Shown piece by piece: positions 52,937 through 61,536 of a DNA stretch of 64,000 bases (within the stretch, counting starts at the first letter, position 1; the number at the start of each line of letters is the position of its first letter). Source of the DNA: Betaproteobacteria bacterium GR16-43 (lineage in GTDB: Bacteria; Pseudomonadota; Gammaproteobacteria; Burkholderiales; Usitatibacteraceae); contig CP019169.1 of NCBI GenBank assembly GCA_001953215.1, forward strand, positions 4,464,001 to 4,528,000. Reading direction: 5' to 3'. The notes beneath the pieces were generated by a model that was given only the letters and a program-made list of their open reading frames with translations, was not told the DNA's origin and searched no databases. Made by a program: the position numbers and the translations under genes.

Positions 52937-53284
52937 TCAGCGGCGCAGGCCCCAGCGCCACACCGCCGCGGCCAGCAGGATCAACCCCGCGGCGCATCCG
53001 GTGGCGATGAAGATCAACGAGAGCGCCCGGTCGAAGGCGAGGTCCCCCGCCTCCCGCAGGAGCGCCGTCGTGCGTTCCGGTTGCGTCAACGCGCCCACCG
53101 AGGCGAGCGAAACGGTCATCGCCGCGACGGACTTGTCGATGGATTCGAGGCGTTTCTCGATTTGCCTCACTTCCTGCGAGATCTCGACGGCGCTCCCCAT
53201 GGCGTCCTTGAGGGTCGGGGGCTTGTCGGCCGCGTAGACCGGTACGCATGCAAGGGCGAACGCCAGGGCGACGAGCGATTTCAC
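52937..53284 (-). CDS. Small exported/membrane protein, unknown
   Basis: 115 residues, GTG start overlapping the upstream gene's stop (GTGA). Signal peptide (LVALAFALACVPVYA), a short amphipathic/coiled-coil region (EISQEVRQIEKRLESIDKSV) and one C-terminal TM (LSLIFIATGCAAGLILLAAAV) ending WRWGLRR. Would be anchored in the inner membrane with a periplasmic coiled coil. Coupled to the membrane protein at 53281. Confidence 0.65.
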   Translation of the reverse strand: MKSLVALAFALACVPVYAADKPPTLKDAMGSAVEISQEVRQIEKRLESIDKSVAAMTVSLASVGALTQPERTTALLREAGDLAFDRALSLIFIATGCAAGLILLAAAVWRWGLRR

Positions 53285-54000
53285 GGGTGGATCTCCTTTT
53301 CATGAGGGCGTGCTGCAAGTTCGCGCAGGATGCCGACCAATTCGGCGTGCGCGCGTGAAGTCTTTTCGCTGATGACCTCGACCGGATTGGCCTCGGTCAG
53401 CCGGTTCAACCGCGAGAGCAGGCGAATGCGCTGGCGCCGCGTGAGCTTGGCCTCGGACGAGTGCCAGCGCAGGAAGAGCCGCGGCAGCTCGCCGTCGCCG
53501 AAGAGCGTGTCGAGCTCGTGCGCGGTCACGTAGACCAGGAACAGCACCATGAGCCAGATCTGGATCGCGAGGAAACGCGGCCACGAGAACTGCGCGACCA
53601 GGAAATCCGGGAACGCCCCGAGCGCGCCACCGTCGATCAGGAAATGGACGAGACCCTCGGCGATGCGGAACACGAAGACGCACACCCAGTAGATCGCCGA
53701 CTTGAACAGGATCGGCTGGATCAGCGGCGCGCCGTCGAAGCGGCGCATGAACGGCAGGTTGTCGACCACCAGCACCACCTTGCCCACCAGCAGCGCCGCG
53801 AGTGTCGCGGCGAAGAAATTGGTGAACGGGATGCCGTGCTCCTGCAGCGTCATCCAGCGCGTGAACAAAATCAGGTTGAAGCCGATGGCGAAGAAGATCG
53901 TCGGCGGCAGCATGTGCTTCACCTGGACGAGCCACCAGTCGAAGGCTCGGCGCCAGATCGGCGCCACGGTCCCCGACTCCGCGCGAATGGACGACGTCAT
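53281..54000 (-). CDS. Four-helix membrane protein, unknown
   Basis: 239 residues, ATG at 54000 with CAGGAGAAGG upstream. Four predicted TMs (IFFAIGFNLILF, FAATLAALLVGKVVLVVDN, AIYWVCVFVFRIAEGLVHF, FLAIQIWLMVLFLVYV) and a cytoplasmic helical tail rich in charged residues (GRIRLLSRLNRLT-like helix). No family recognised. It overlaps the small exported protein after it (GTGA), so the two are probably one unit. It starts 53 bases after the beta-oxidation operon and could be read through from it. Confidence 0.7.
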   Translation of the reverse strand: MTSSIRAESGTVAPIWRRAFDWWLVQVKHMLPPTIFFAIGFNLILFTRWMTLQEHGIPFTNFFAATLAALLVGKVVLVVDNLPFMRRFDGAPLIQPILFKSAIYWVCVFVFRIAEGLVHFLIDGGALGAFPDFLVAQFSWPRFLAIQIWLMVLFLVYVTAHELDTLFGDGELPRLFLRWHSSEAKLTRRQRIRLLSRLNRLTEANPVEVISEKTSRAHAELVGILRELAARPHEKEIHP

Positions 54001-54053
54001 GGCCTTCTCCTGGCGAGTGCAGGCATCACGCGTCCAATCTACTACTAACTCCG

Positions 54054-54818
54054 CTAGCGCGGAGCCATCCGCAGCGCCCCGTCGAGGCGGATCACCTCGC
54101 CATTGAGTGAAGTGTTGGTGATGACCTGGATGGCGAGGCTGGCGAACTCCTCGGGCTTGCCCAATCGCCTGGGGAAAGGAATGGAGGCGGCCAGCGCCTT
54201 CTGCACGTCCTCGGGCAGTTGGTGCAGCAGCGGCGTGAGGAACAGGCCCGGGGCGATGGTACAGACCCGGATCCCCCACTGCGCGAGGTCGCGCGCAAGC
54301 GGCAGCGTCATCGCGACGATGCCGCCCTTGGATGCCGAATAGGCTTCCTGCCCCACCTGCCCATCGAACGCGGCCACCGAGGCGGTGCACAGCAGGACCC
54401 CGCGTTCGCCGTCTTCCCGCGGATCGAGCACGGCCATGCGCGCGGCCGCCAGGCGAATCACGTTGTAGGTGCCGATCAGGTTCACGCGCACGATGCGCTC
54501 GAAGTCCTCCAGCGGCGCCGCCGAGCCATCCCGCGCGATCACGCGCTTCGCGCCCCCGATACCGGCGATGTTCATCACGATCCGCGCGGGACCGTGAGCC
54601 GCGCTCGCCGCGTCGAGCGCCGCGGTGACGGACGCCGTGTCGGTGATGTCGCACGCGTGACCCGTGCCGCCGATCTCGGCGGCGACCCTGGCCGCACCTT
54701 CCGCGTTCACGTCGAACACGGCTACTTTCGCCCCGCGGCGCGCCAACTCGCGCGCAACCGCCTCCCCGAGACCCGACGCGCCGCCGGTGACGAGGGCCGC
54801 TTGTCCTGAAATATCCAC
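54054..54818 (-). CDS. 3-hydroxyacyl-CoA dehydrogenase, type II (HSD10-like SDR)
   Basis: 254 residues from a GTG at 54818, 4 bases after the ligase stop and 9 after an AAAGGA site. TGGASGLGEAVA cofactor loop, MNIAGIGGAKR, catalytic serine in LLCTASVAAFDG and YSASK, then PGLFLTPLL and PFPRRLGKPEEFA. These segments closely follow the HSD17B10-type family, which oxidises 3-hydroxyacyl-CoA with NAD+. It supplies the dehydrogenase step of the operon's beta-oxidation cycle. Confidence 0.88.
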   Translation of the reverse strand: MDISGQAALVTGGASGLGEAVARELARRGAKVAVFDVNAEGAARVAAEIGGTGHACDITDTASVTAALDAASAAHGPARIVMNIAGIGGAKRVIARDGSAAPLEDFERIVRVNLIGTYNVIRLAAARMAVLDPREDGERGVLLCTASVAAFDGQVGQEAYSASKGGIVAMTLPLARDLAQWGIRVCTIAPGLFLTPLLHQLPEDVQKALAASIPFPRRLGKPEEFASLAIQVITNTSLNGEVIRLDGALRMAPR

Positions 54819-54822
54819 GACG

Positions 54823-56679
54823 CTATTCCTTTCCTGGCAGAAACGTGAACGGCTCGGGCGACGTCGTCGCGTGCAGTCTTTCCACGGATGCGGCCCGATG
54901 CCCAAGCACGGCGCGCTGGTTGAACGATCCCTTGTCGGTGATCTCGCCCCGGTCGATCGACGCCGGTTCGGTTTGCAACTGGATGCGCGAAATGCGATTC
55001 GCACTACCGGTTCCTTCGCGCCACATCCGGTCGCACAGCCGCTGGAAGAACGCGCTCACGGCCGGATGGCGCAAGACCTCGGTCGCCGGCGTGTCGGACG
55101 GCAGCCCCGCCAGGCCGGCGCAGTCGTGGACGCGCGGAAACACCAGGGCACCGACCTCGTCCCGGTCCACGCCCGTCAGCACGACGTCCAGGACGCAGGG
55201 ATAGCCGGCCATGACCATCCGGGCCCGAAGCGGTCCGACATTGACGAACGTGCCCGTGGAGAGCTTGAAGTCTTCCGCGATGCGGCCGTCGAACAGCAGG
55301 CCCTTTCGCCAGTCCTGCGGATCGATGAACTTCGCCGCGTCACCGGTGCGATAGAAACCCTCCTCGTCGAACGCGTCGGCGGTCTGCCCGGGAGCGCGCC
55401 AGTAGCCCGGCATGACATTCGGGCCGCGGAAGCGAAGCTCCGTCTTGCCGTCGAGCGGAGCCAGTTTCACGTCGACGCCCGGGCACGGCAGGCCGATGTA
55501 CCCGGACCGGGCGTTCGTGCCGACCATGAAAGTGCATGCGGGAGCCGTCTCGGTCATGCCCAGGCCGGTGATGACGCGCACGCGCTCGCCGATGGTCCGC
55601 TCGCCATGCGCGTCGAGCTTGTCCCACACCGCCTGCGACAGGCCCGCGGCCGCGAACATGAATGCCTTCACGCGCTTGAACAGCGAGCGGCGCAAGGCCT
55701 CGTCGTGGTCCATCGCACGGGCAATTTCCTCGAAGCCCTTGGGTACGTTGAAGTAGATGGTGGGCGAAATTTCCTTCAGGTTGCGCACGGTTTCCGCGAT
55801 GCCCGCGGGCGTGGGCCTGCCGTCGTCGATGTAGTACGTGCCGCCGTTGTAGAGCACGATGCCGACGTTGTGGCTCCCGCCAAAAGTGTGGCTCCACGGA
55901 AGCCAGTCGACCACGACCGGCGGTTCCTCGGCCAGGAAGGCCATGCACTGCCGCAGCATCTGCTGGTTGGAACACACCATGCGGTGCGTCGTGATCACCC
56001 CTTTGGGCTGACGGGTCGATCCCGAGGTAAACAGGACCTTCAGGATCGTGTCGGGCGTGGTTGCGGCGTGCGCGGCATCAACCTCGGGGCCGGGCTTGGT
56101 GGCCAGCAACTGGTCGAACGACAGGCTGGCGCGGCTCTCCAGCCGCCCCTCGGTCAGCACGACCGCGACATCGGCATCGACAAGCGCGTCGATGGCCCCG
56201 GCAAACGCGGTGTTGGCGGCGAACACCAGCCCGGGCGTTGTGGTGGCGAAGATGTGGCGCAGCTTGCCGAAGTCGGTCGAAACCAGGGAATAGGCCGTCG
56301 AAACCGGAATGCAGGGCACGCCCGCCCACATCGCGCCCATCGCCATCGTCAAATGTTCGAGGTCGTTGCCCGACAGGACGACCACCGGGCGGGAGACCGA
56401 CACGCCGGTCGCCAGGAGCGCCTGCCCGACCGCGCGGGCGCGCTGCAGCATCTGCGCGTAGCGGATGGAACGCCACCCACCGCTGCCGCTTCCTCCCTCG
56501 CGGCGCGCCACGAAGACGCGATCGGGTGCCTCGGTCGCCCAGCGTTCGAGGCAATCACTCAGGCGCCTCGGATAGTCGCCGAGAGGTTCGGTCGAACGCA
56601 ACAGCAGGCTGCCGTCGGCGCGCGTCTCGAGCGTCGCATCGACGCAGCCCCCGACGGAGGCGGCCCGGTACCGCGTCAC
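54823..56679 (-). CDS. Feruloyl-CoA synthase-like acyl-CoA ligase
   Basis: 618 residues, GTG start overlapping the hydratase stop (GTGA). AMP-binding enzyme with P-loop FTSGSTRQPKGVITTH, WLPWSHTFGGSHNVGIVLYN, the A8-like TGLGMTETAP, YRTGDAAKF and the late catalytic lysine in GEITDKGSFNQRAVL. The LPWSHTFGGSHN and YNGGTYYIDDGRPTP runs are the feruloyl-CoA synthase type rather than general fatty acid ligases. Activates an aromatic acid such as ferulate, p-coumarate or a relative to the CoA ester; exact substrate inferred. Confidence 0.85.
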   Translation of the reverse strand: MTRYRAASVGGCVDATLETRADGSLLLRSTEPLGDYPRRLSDCLERWATEAPDRVFVARREGGSGSGGWRSIRYAQMLQRARAVGQALLATGVSVSRPVVVLSGNDLEHLTMAMGAMWAGVPCIPVSTAYSLVSTDFGKLRHIFATTTPGLVFAANTAFAGAIDALVDADVAVVLTEGRLESRASLSFDQLLATKPGPEVDAAHAATTPDTILKVLFTSGSTRQPKGVITTHRMVCSNQQMLRQCMAFLAEEPPVVVDWLPWSHTFGGSHNVGIVLYNGGTYYIDDGRPTPAGIAETVRNLKEISPTIYFNVPKGFEEIARAMDHDEALRRSLFKRVKAFMFAAAGLSQAVWDKLDAHGERTIGERVRVITGLGMTETAPACTFMVGTNARSGYIGLPCPGVDVKLAPLDGKTELRFRGPNVMPGYWRAPGQTADAFDEEGFYRTGDAAKFIDPQDWRKGLLFDGRIAEDFKLSTGTFVNVGPLRARMVMAGYPCVLDVVLTGVDRDEVGALVFPRVHDCAGLAGLPSDTPATEVLRHPAVSAFFQRLCDRMWREGTGSANRISRIQLQTEPASIDRGEITDKGSFNQRAVLGHRAASVERLHATTSPEPFTFLPGKE

Positions 56680-57485
56680 GACTTGGTGACCTTCCCGGCG
56701 CGCTTCTCCAGGAAGTCACGCATGCGTTCCTTGGCCGCATCGTCGCCCTGGGCGATGGCCGCCATCAGCGATTCCATGAAGAGGCCGTCGGAGTGCGACA
56801 GGTCGGCGATGCGCGGCAACGCCTGCATCACGGCGAAGTTCGAGAGCGATGTGTTCGTGGCAATCTTGCGCGCCAGTCGCAGGGCCTCCTTGAACCCCTT
56901 GCCGTCTTCGACGGCGTACTGCGCCAGCCCGCGCCGCATGCCCTCCTCGGCGTCGAGCACGCGCCCCGTGAGCATCATATCGGTCATGCAGGCGACGCCG
57001 ACCAGGCGCGGCACCCGGACCGAACCGCCGCCGCCGACGAAGATCCCGCGCTGCCCTTCCGGCAGGCCGTAGTAGGTGCTGGCTTCCGCGACGCGGATAT
57101 GCGCCGCGCTGGCCAGCTCGAGTCCGCCGCCGATCACCGCCCCGTGGAGCACGGCGACCACCGGCACGCGTCCCAATTGCAGCGCGTCCAACGCCGAATG
57201 CCACATCCGCGAATGCATCATGCCCTGGCCGACGCTGCGCTCGCCCAGTTCCGACAGGTCGAGGCCGGCGCAGAAGTGCGCGCCTTCGCCGGACAGGATC
57301 ACGCAGCGCACCGATTCCGGCAGGCCCAGCATGCACGCCTGCAACTGCAGGATCATCGTGTCGTTGATGGCATTGCGCTTGGCGGGCCGGTTGAGCCGCA
57401 CATGGGCAATGGATCCGCCGAACTCGACTTTCAGGAAGTTCATCCCGGCGAACGCGCCGGTCGCAGCGGTGAAGGTGGCCGTCAT
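56676..57485 (-). CDS. Enoyl-CoA hydratase/isomerase family protein
   Basis: 269 residues, ATGA overlap with the CoA-transferase before it. Crotonase fold: RPAKRNAINDTMI, oxyanion hole SGEGAHFCAGLDL and HGAVIGGGLELASAAHIRV; the second catalytic position falls at YYGLPEGQRGIFVGGG. In feruloyl catabolism such enzymes hydrate the enoyl-CoA; a hydratase-lyase (Ech type) would also cleave it. The presence of a dehydrogenase and thiolase in the same operon favours plain hydration. Function stays inferred. Confidence 0.85.
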   Translation of the reverse strand: MTATFTAATGAFAGMNFLKVEFGGSIAHVRLNRPAKRNAINDTMILQLQACMLGLPESVRCVILSGEGAHFCAGLDLSELGERSVGQGMMHSRMWHSALDALQLGRVPVVAVLHGAVIGGGLELASAAHIRVAEASTYYGLPEGQRGIFVGGGGSVRVPRLVGVACMTDMMLTGRVLDAEEGMRRGLAQYAVEDGKGFKEALRLARKIATNTSLSNFAVMQALPRIADLSHSDGLFMESLMAAIAQGDDAAKERMRDFLEKRAGKVTKS

Positions 57486-59065
57486 GCCGATACCCGTTGA
57501 CGAACCGGATGCGGGCGCAGGGCCTGCGCCAGTCCGCCCCAGGCCTGCGCGAACAGGCCGGCGTCCATCCGGCGCGGATTTCCCACGATCGGCGTGAAGT
57601 CCATGTGCCGCAGCACGTCGGCTTCGATGTCCACGCCCGGAGCGACTTCGACCAGTTCGAGGCCCGTGGCGCGCAGCCGGAACACCGCGCGCTCGGTCAC
57701 GAAGACGACGTCCTGCTCGCGAAGCACCGCATCGCGGCCGTTGAACGTGACCTGCTCGACCTGGTCGACGAACTTGCGCTTGCGGCCTTCGGCCTTGAGG
57801 GTCAACCGGCCCCCGCCGACTTCCGCCTCGAGGCCGCCGGCGGTAAAGGTGCCGCAGAACACCAGCTTCCTCGCCGAGCGGGTGATGTTGATGAAGCCTC
57901 CGCAGCCCACGGGGCGGCCGTCGAACTTGCTCACGTTCACGTTGCCGTGCCTGTCGACCTGCGCGAGGCCGAGAAAGCTCGCATCCAGCCCCCCGCCGTC
58001 GTAGAAATCGAACTGCGCCGACTGCTCGATGATCGAATCGGCGTTGTACGCCAGGCCGAAATCGCCCGCTTGCGCCGGAATGCCGCCGTTGACGCCGCTC
58101 TCGACGCTGAGCATCAGCCGGTCGGACACGCCTTCCTCGGCCGCGATCGACGCGATGCCCGCGGGAACGCCGATGCCGAGGTTGGTGATCGCACCCGAGG
58201 CCAGCTCCAGCGCGGCGCGCCGTGCGATGACCTTGCGCTCGTCGAGCGGCATCGGACTCAGGCTGCCCGCCGGAACCTGGATGTCGCCACAGAGCGCCGG
58301 GTTGAATTGCGTGGCGATGGTTTGCCTGTGGTTCGCAGGCTGGCCGACCACGACGTAGTCGATCGCCATGGCCGGAATCCTGACCGCCTTCGGATGGAGG
58401 GATCCCGCCTTCACGATGTTCTCGACCTGGCAGATCACGATGCCGCCGCAGGCACGGGCCGCCTGCGCGATCGAGAGCTGCTCCAGCAGCACGCCTTCCT
58501 TGTCCAGCGTGATGTTGCCGTTCTCGTCGGCCAGCGTGCCCCGGATGATGGCCACGTCGATCCGTGGCGTCGGGTAGAAGAGCCACTCCTCGCCGGCAAA
58601 CTCCACGAGCCGGACCAGGTCTTCCGTCGATTTCGAATTCAGCTTGCCGCCTTCGAGGCGCGGATCGACGAAGGTGCCCAACCCGACTTTCGTCAGCAGT
58701 CCGGGCGAGCGGCTGGCGATGTGGCGGGTGAGATGCGAGATCGACCCCTGCGGAAAATTGTAGGCCTCGACTTTCCCCTCCATCACGAGCGACATCATCT
58801 CCTTTCCCGTCTGGCCGAAATGGCCGGCGACGGTGCGCTTGATCATGCCCTCGTGGGCGAAATGCACCATTCCGCCGTCGCCGCCATTGCCAATGGCGCC
58901 GCAGGCCCAGGTCGTGAGCGCGCGGGGGTGGCCGGCGGACTTGAAGCTCGCTTCGATACCCTGGAGCACCTCTTCCGCGAGGCCACTGATCGCGAGGCCG
59001 CCCAGGAAGAGGGTTGCCCCATCCTGGATCAGCGCACCAACCTCGCCGGCGGCAATGACTTTCAT
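57482..59065 (-). CDS. Family I CoA-transferase (acetate/propionate type)
   Basis: 527 residues, one chain holding both alpha-like and beta-like halves, as in YdiF/propionate CoA-transferase. Catalytic glutamate E322 in the LSVESGVNGG motif; N-terminal GATLFLGGLAISGLAEEVL, central NLGIGVPAGIASI, and late CGTFTAGGLEAEVGGG. Moves CoA between an acyl-CoA and a free acid, perhaps recycling acetyl-CoA or starting substrate activation in the same pathway. ATGA overlaps on both sides. Confidence 0.88.
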   Translation of the reverse strand: MKVIAAGEVGALIQDGATLFLGGLAISGLAEEVLQGIEASFKSAGHPRALTTWACGAIGNGGDGGMVHFAHEGMIKRTVAGHFGQTGKEMMSLVMEGKVEAYNFPQGSISHLTRHIASRSPGLLTKVGLGTFVDPRLEGGKLNSKSTEDLVRLVEFAGEEWLFYPTPRIDVAIIRGTLADENGNITLDKEGVLLEQLSIAQAARACGGIVICQVENIVKAGSLHPKAVRIPAMAIDYVVVGQPANHRQTIATQFNPALCGDIQVPAGSLSPMPLDERKVIARRAALELASGAITNLGIGVPAGIASIAAEEGVSDRLMLSVESGVNGGIPAQAGDFGLAYNADSIIEQSAQFDFYDGGGLDASFLGLAQVDRHGNVNVSKFDGRPVGCGGFINITRSARKLVFCGTFTAGGLEAEVGGGRLTLKAEGRKRKFVDQVEQVTFNGRDAVLREQDVVFVTERAVFRLRATGLELVEVAPGVDIEADVLRHMDFTPIVGNPRRMDAGLFAQAWGGLAQALRPHPVRQRVSA

Positions 59066-60330
59066 GAAAGGGCTCCGGGGTTTTCGACCAGCAACGCCAT
59101 GCCTTGACCGCCGCCCACGCAGGCCGACGCAATGCCGTAGCGCAGGTTGCGGCGGCGCAGCTCGCGGGCCAGCGTGATGGTCAAGCGCACGCCGGTCGCG
59201 GCAAGAGGATGGCCCAGCGCGATCGCTCCGCCATTCACGTTGAGCTTGTCGCGATCGAGGCCCAGCTCACGCTCCACCGCGATGGTCTGCGCGCCCTGCG
59301 CCTCATTCACCTCGAAGAGGCCGATGTCCGCCAGCTCCAACCCGCAGCGCTCGAGCAAGGCGCGGATCGCGGGCGCCGGACCGATGCCCATGATGTCGGG
59401 CGGGACGCCCACGGCCGCGGCCCCGCGCAACCGCGCGAGCGGCTTGAGCCCGTGCTTGCGGACATAGCCGTCGCCCGCGACCAACGCGCTTGCCGCGGCA
59501 TCGACCAGCGCGGAGCTGTTGCCCGCGGTCTGCACGCCGCCGGAATGGACCGAACGCAGCTTCGCCAGGGCTTCCACGGGCGACGGCCGCGGGTGCGTGT
59601 CGCACTCGACGCTCGCGATCTTGCGCGGCAACTCGATGCCGCGATTCGCATGCTCCGCGAGCTCGAACTTCTCGTTCACCACCGGCACGATTTCGCCGGC
59701 GTGAAAGCCATCGGCCTGGGCACGCAGCGCCCGCTCGAAGGACAAGGCCGCGTAGGTGTCCACGTCGGCGCGGCTGATGCCATATCGCACGGCCAGGTTT
59801 TCCGCCGTCTCGATCATCGTCACCGGCACGGCCGGGTCGATGAGCGCCTCGAAGAGGAAGTCCTTGAACTCCACCGGCGCGCCGAGCCTGAAACCGCCTC
59901 GATGCGTATAGGCGGCGATCGGATTGCGCGTCATCGACTCCGTGCCCACCACGAGGGCCAGTTCCGCATAGCCGAGGATGATCTGGTCGGCGGCCTGCCG
60001 GAACATCTCGAAACCGGTGCCGCAAATCCGTTGCACCAGGATCGCCGGCACCTCCTGCGGGACGCCGGCGTAGAGGCCGATGTGCCGCGGCAGCACGTAC
60101 GCGTCGAAGTCCGCCTGCGCCACGGAACCGGTGATCACCGAGCCGATGTCGGCGGCCGCCACCCCGCTGCGTTCGAGGACGGCGCGCGCCACCTTGATGC
60201 CCATGTCGGTCGGCGACAACGCACCGAACGCGCCGCAATAGTCGACCATCGGCGTGCGAACGCCGTCGACGATCCAGATGTTGTCGAAGCGGGCGGAGAA
60301 CCGTGTCACGGCGGAAGTGCCATTGCCCAC
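59062..60330 (-). CDS. Thiolase (acetyl-CoA C-acyltransferase family)
   Basis: 422 residues, a GTG start at 60330 that shares one base with the binding-protein stop; no obvious ribosome site. Catalytic cysteine C103 in QRICGTGFEMFRQ, GGAIALGHPLAATGVR with the conserved histidine, and CVGGGQGMAL with the second cysteine. Cleaves a 3-ketoacyl-CoA into acetyl-CoA and a shortened acyl-CoA. Completes the beta-oxidation set with the ligase, hydratase and dehydrogenase of the operon. Confidence 0.9.
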   Translation of the reverse strand: MGNGTSAVTRFSARFDNIWIVDGVRTPMVDYCGAFGALSPTDMGIKVARAVLERSGVAAADIGSVITGSVAQADFDAYVLPRHIGLYAGVPQEVPAILVQRICGTGFEMFRQAADQIILGYAELALVVGTESMTRNPIAAYTHRGGFRLGAPVEFKDFLFEALIDPAVPVTMIETAENLAVRYGISRADVDTYAALSFERALRAQADGFHAGEIVPVVNEKFELAEHANRGIELPRKIASVECDTHPRPSPVEALAKLRSVHSGGVQTAGNSSALVDAAASALVAGDGYVRKHGLKPLARLRGAAAVGVPPDIMGIGPAPAIRALLERCGLELADIGLFEVNEAQGAQTIAVERELGLDRDKLNVNGGAIALGHPLAATGVRLTITLARELRRRNLRYGIASACVGGGQGMALLVENPGALS

Positions 60331-61496
60331 TACCGGGACCCGGTCTCCTTGATGTCCTCGAACTTCTCGAACTCGACGTTCTCCAGCCGCCCCGAGACCT
60401 TCTCGACGCGGCGGATGTACACGGTCTGGACGATGTCCCGGGTCTGCGCGTCGATCGTGATCGGCCCGCGCGGACTGGTGAGCTTCAGCCCCTTCACGGC
60501 CTCCATGAATTTTTCGCCGTCCATGCTCCCGTTCGACGTCCTGGCGACCGCGAACACGGCGGCCATCGCGTCGAAGGTATGCACCGCCATGAACGTCGGA
60601 CGGCCCTTGGCCTGCGTGACCTCGGCGAACGCCTTGACGAAAGCGCGGTTCTCCGCCGAATCGTGCGCGACCGAATAGTTGCCCGACGAGATCGAACCGA
60701 TCACGGCGTCGCCCAGCGAGTTGAAGACATGGTCGTCCATCAGCTCGCCCACGCTCGCGAACTTCGCGCCGGGAATGATCCCGCGCTCGAGGAGCGCCTT
60801 GGTGAGTCCCACGCCCTGCTCGCCGGCCGGCACGAAGGCGAACACGGCCTCGGCCTTCGCATCCTTCAGGCGCTGCACGAAAGGCGAGAACTCCGGACCC
60901 CGGAGCGGTACGCGAATCGATTCCGAGACCTGCCCGCCGGCGGCCGTGAACCCGGACTTGAACGCGTTCTCCGCGTCGATGCCCGGGTTGTAGTCGGACA
61001 CGAGCGTCGCGGCCCGCTTGACGCCGGACTTCGCGAGCCAGGCCGCCAGGGGCACCGTGGTCTGCGCAAACGAGCTGGCGGTGCGGATCATGAAAGGCGA
61101 CCGGGCCGTGATGCCGGAGGAGGAGGCCAGCGTCGCAAACAGCGGCTTCCTGGCTTCGGTCGCGACCATCGCGACCGTGAGCGTCTCGGGCGTGAAGCCC
61201 GTGACGATGAACAGGTCGACCTTGTCACGGACCACCATCTCCTGCGCGAGGCGCTTGGCCACCTCGGGCGACGCGGCAGTGTCCTTGACGATGACTTCGA
61301 TTTTTCTCCCGGCAACGCTGTCCCCGTTGAGCTTCAGGAACGCCTTGATGCCCCCCTCGCCGAGGGCCCCGTACTCCGCGAACGGGCCGGAGTACGGAGC
61401 CAGGAAGCCGATCCGGATCGGCTCCTGGGCAAGGACGCGAGGTGCGAAGAGAGCCAGCGAAAGCGCCAGCAGCCAGGGGCTCGACCAGGACTTCAT
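60330..61496 (-). CDS. ABC transporter substrate-binding protein (HAAT family)
   Basis: 388 residues from the ATG at 61496 with GGAGG just upstream. Signal peptide (LLALSLALFAPRVLAQ). Type I binding fold: IRIGFLAPYSGPFAEYG, VDLFIVTGFTPETL, FAFVPAGEQGVGL, TFMAVHTFDAMAAV. This family includes binders of aromatic acids as well as amino acids. The permeases and ATPases are not adjacent, so it must use a transporter encoded elsewhere or, less likely, the one at 30.6-40 kb. Second gene of the LysR-linked operon. Confidence 0.88.
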   Translation of the reverse strand: MKSWSSPWLLALSLALFAPRVLAQEPIRIGFLAPYSGPFAEYGALGEGGIKAFLKLNGDSVAGRKIEVIVKDTAASPEVAKRLAQEMVVRDKVDLFIVTGFTPETLTVAMVATEARKPLFATLASSSGITARSPFMIRTASSFAQTTVPLAAWLAKSGVKRAATLVSDYNPGIDAENAFKSGFTAAGGQVSESIRVPLRGPEFSPFVQRLKDAKAEAVFAFVPAGEQGVGLTKALLERGIIPGAKFASVGELMDDHVFNSLGDAVIGSISSGNYSVAHDSAENRAFVKAFAEVTQAKGRPTFMAVHTFDAMAAVFAVARTSNGSMDGEKFMEAVKGLKLTSPRGPITIDAQTRDIVQTVYIRRVEKVSGRLENVEFEKFEDIKETGSR

Positions 61497-61536
61497 GTTG
61501 CACCTCCAGGGTGATTCCACGTTGGACGGCCCGGCC

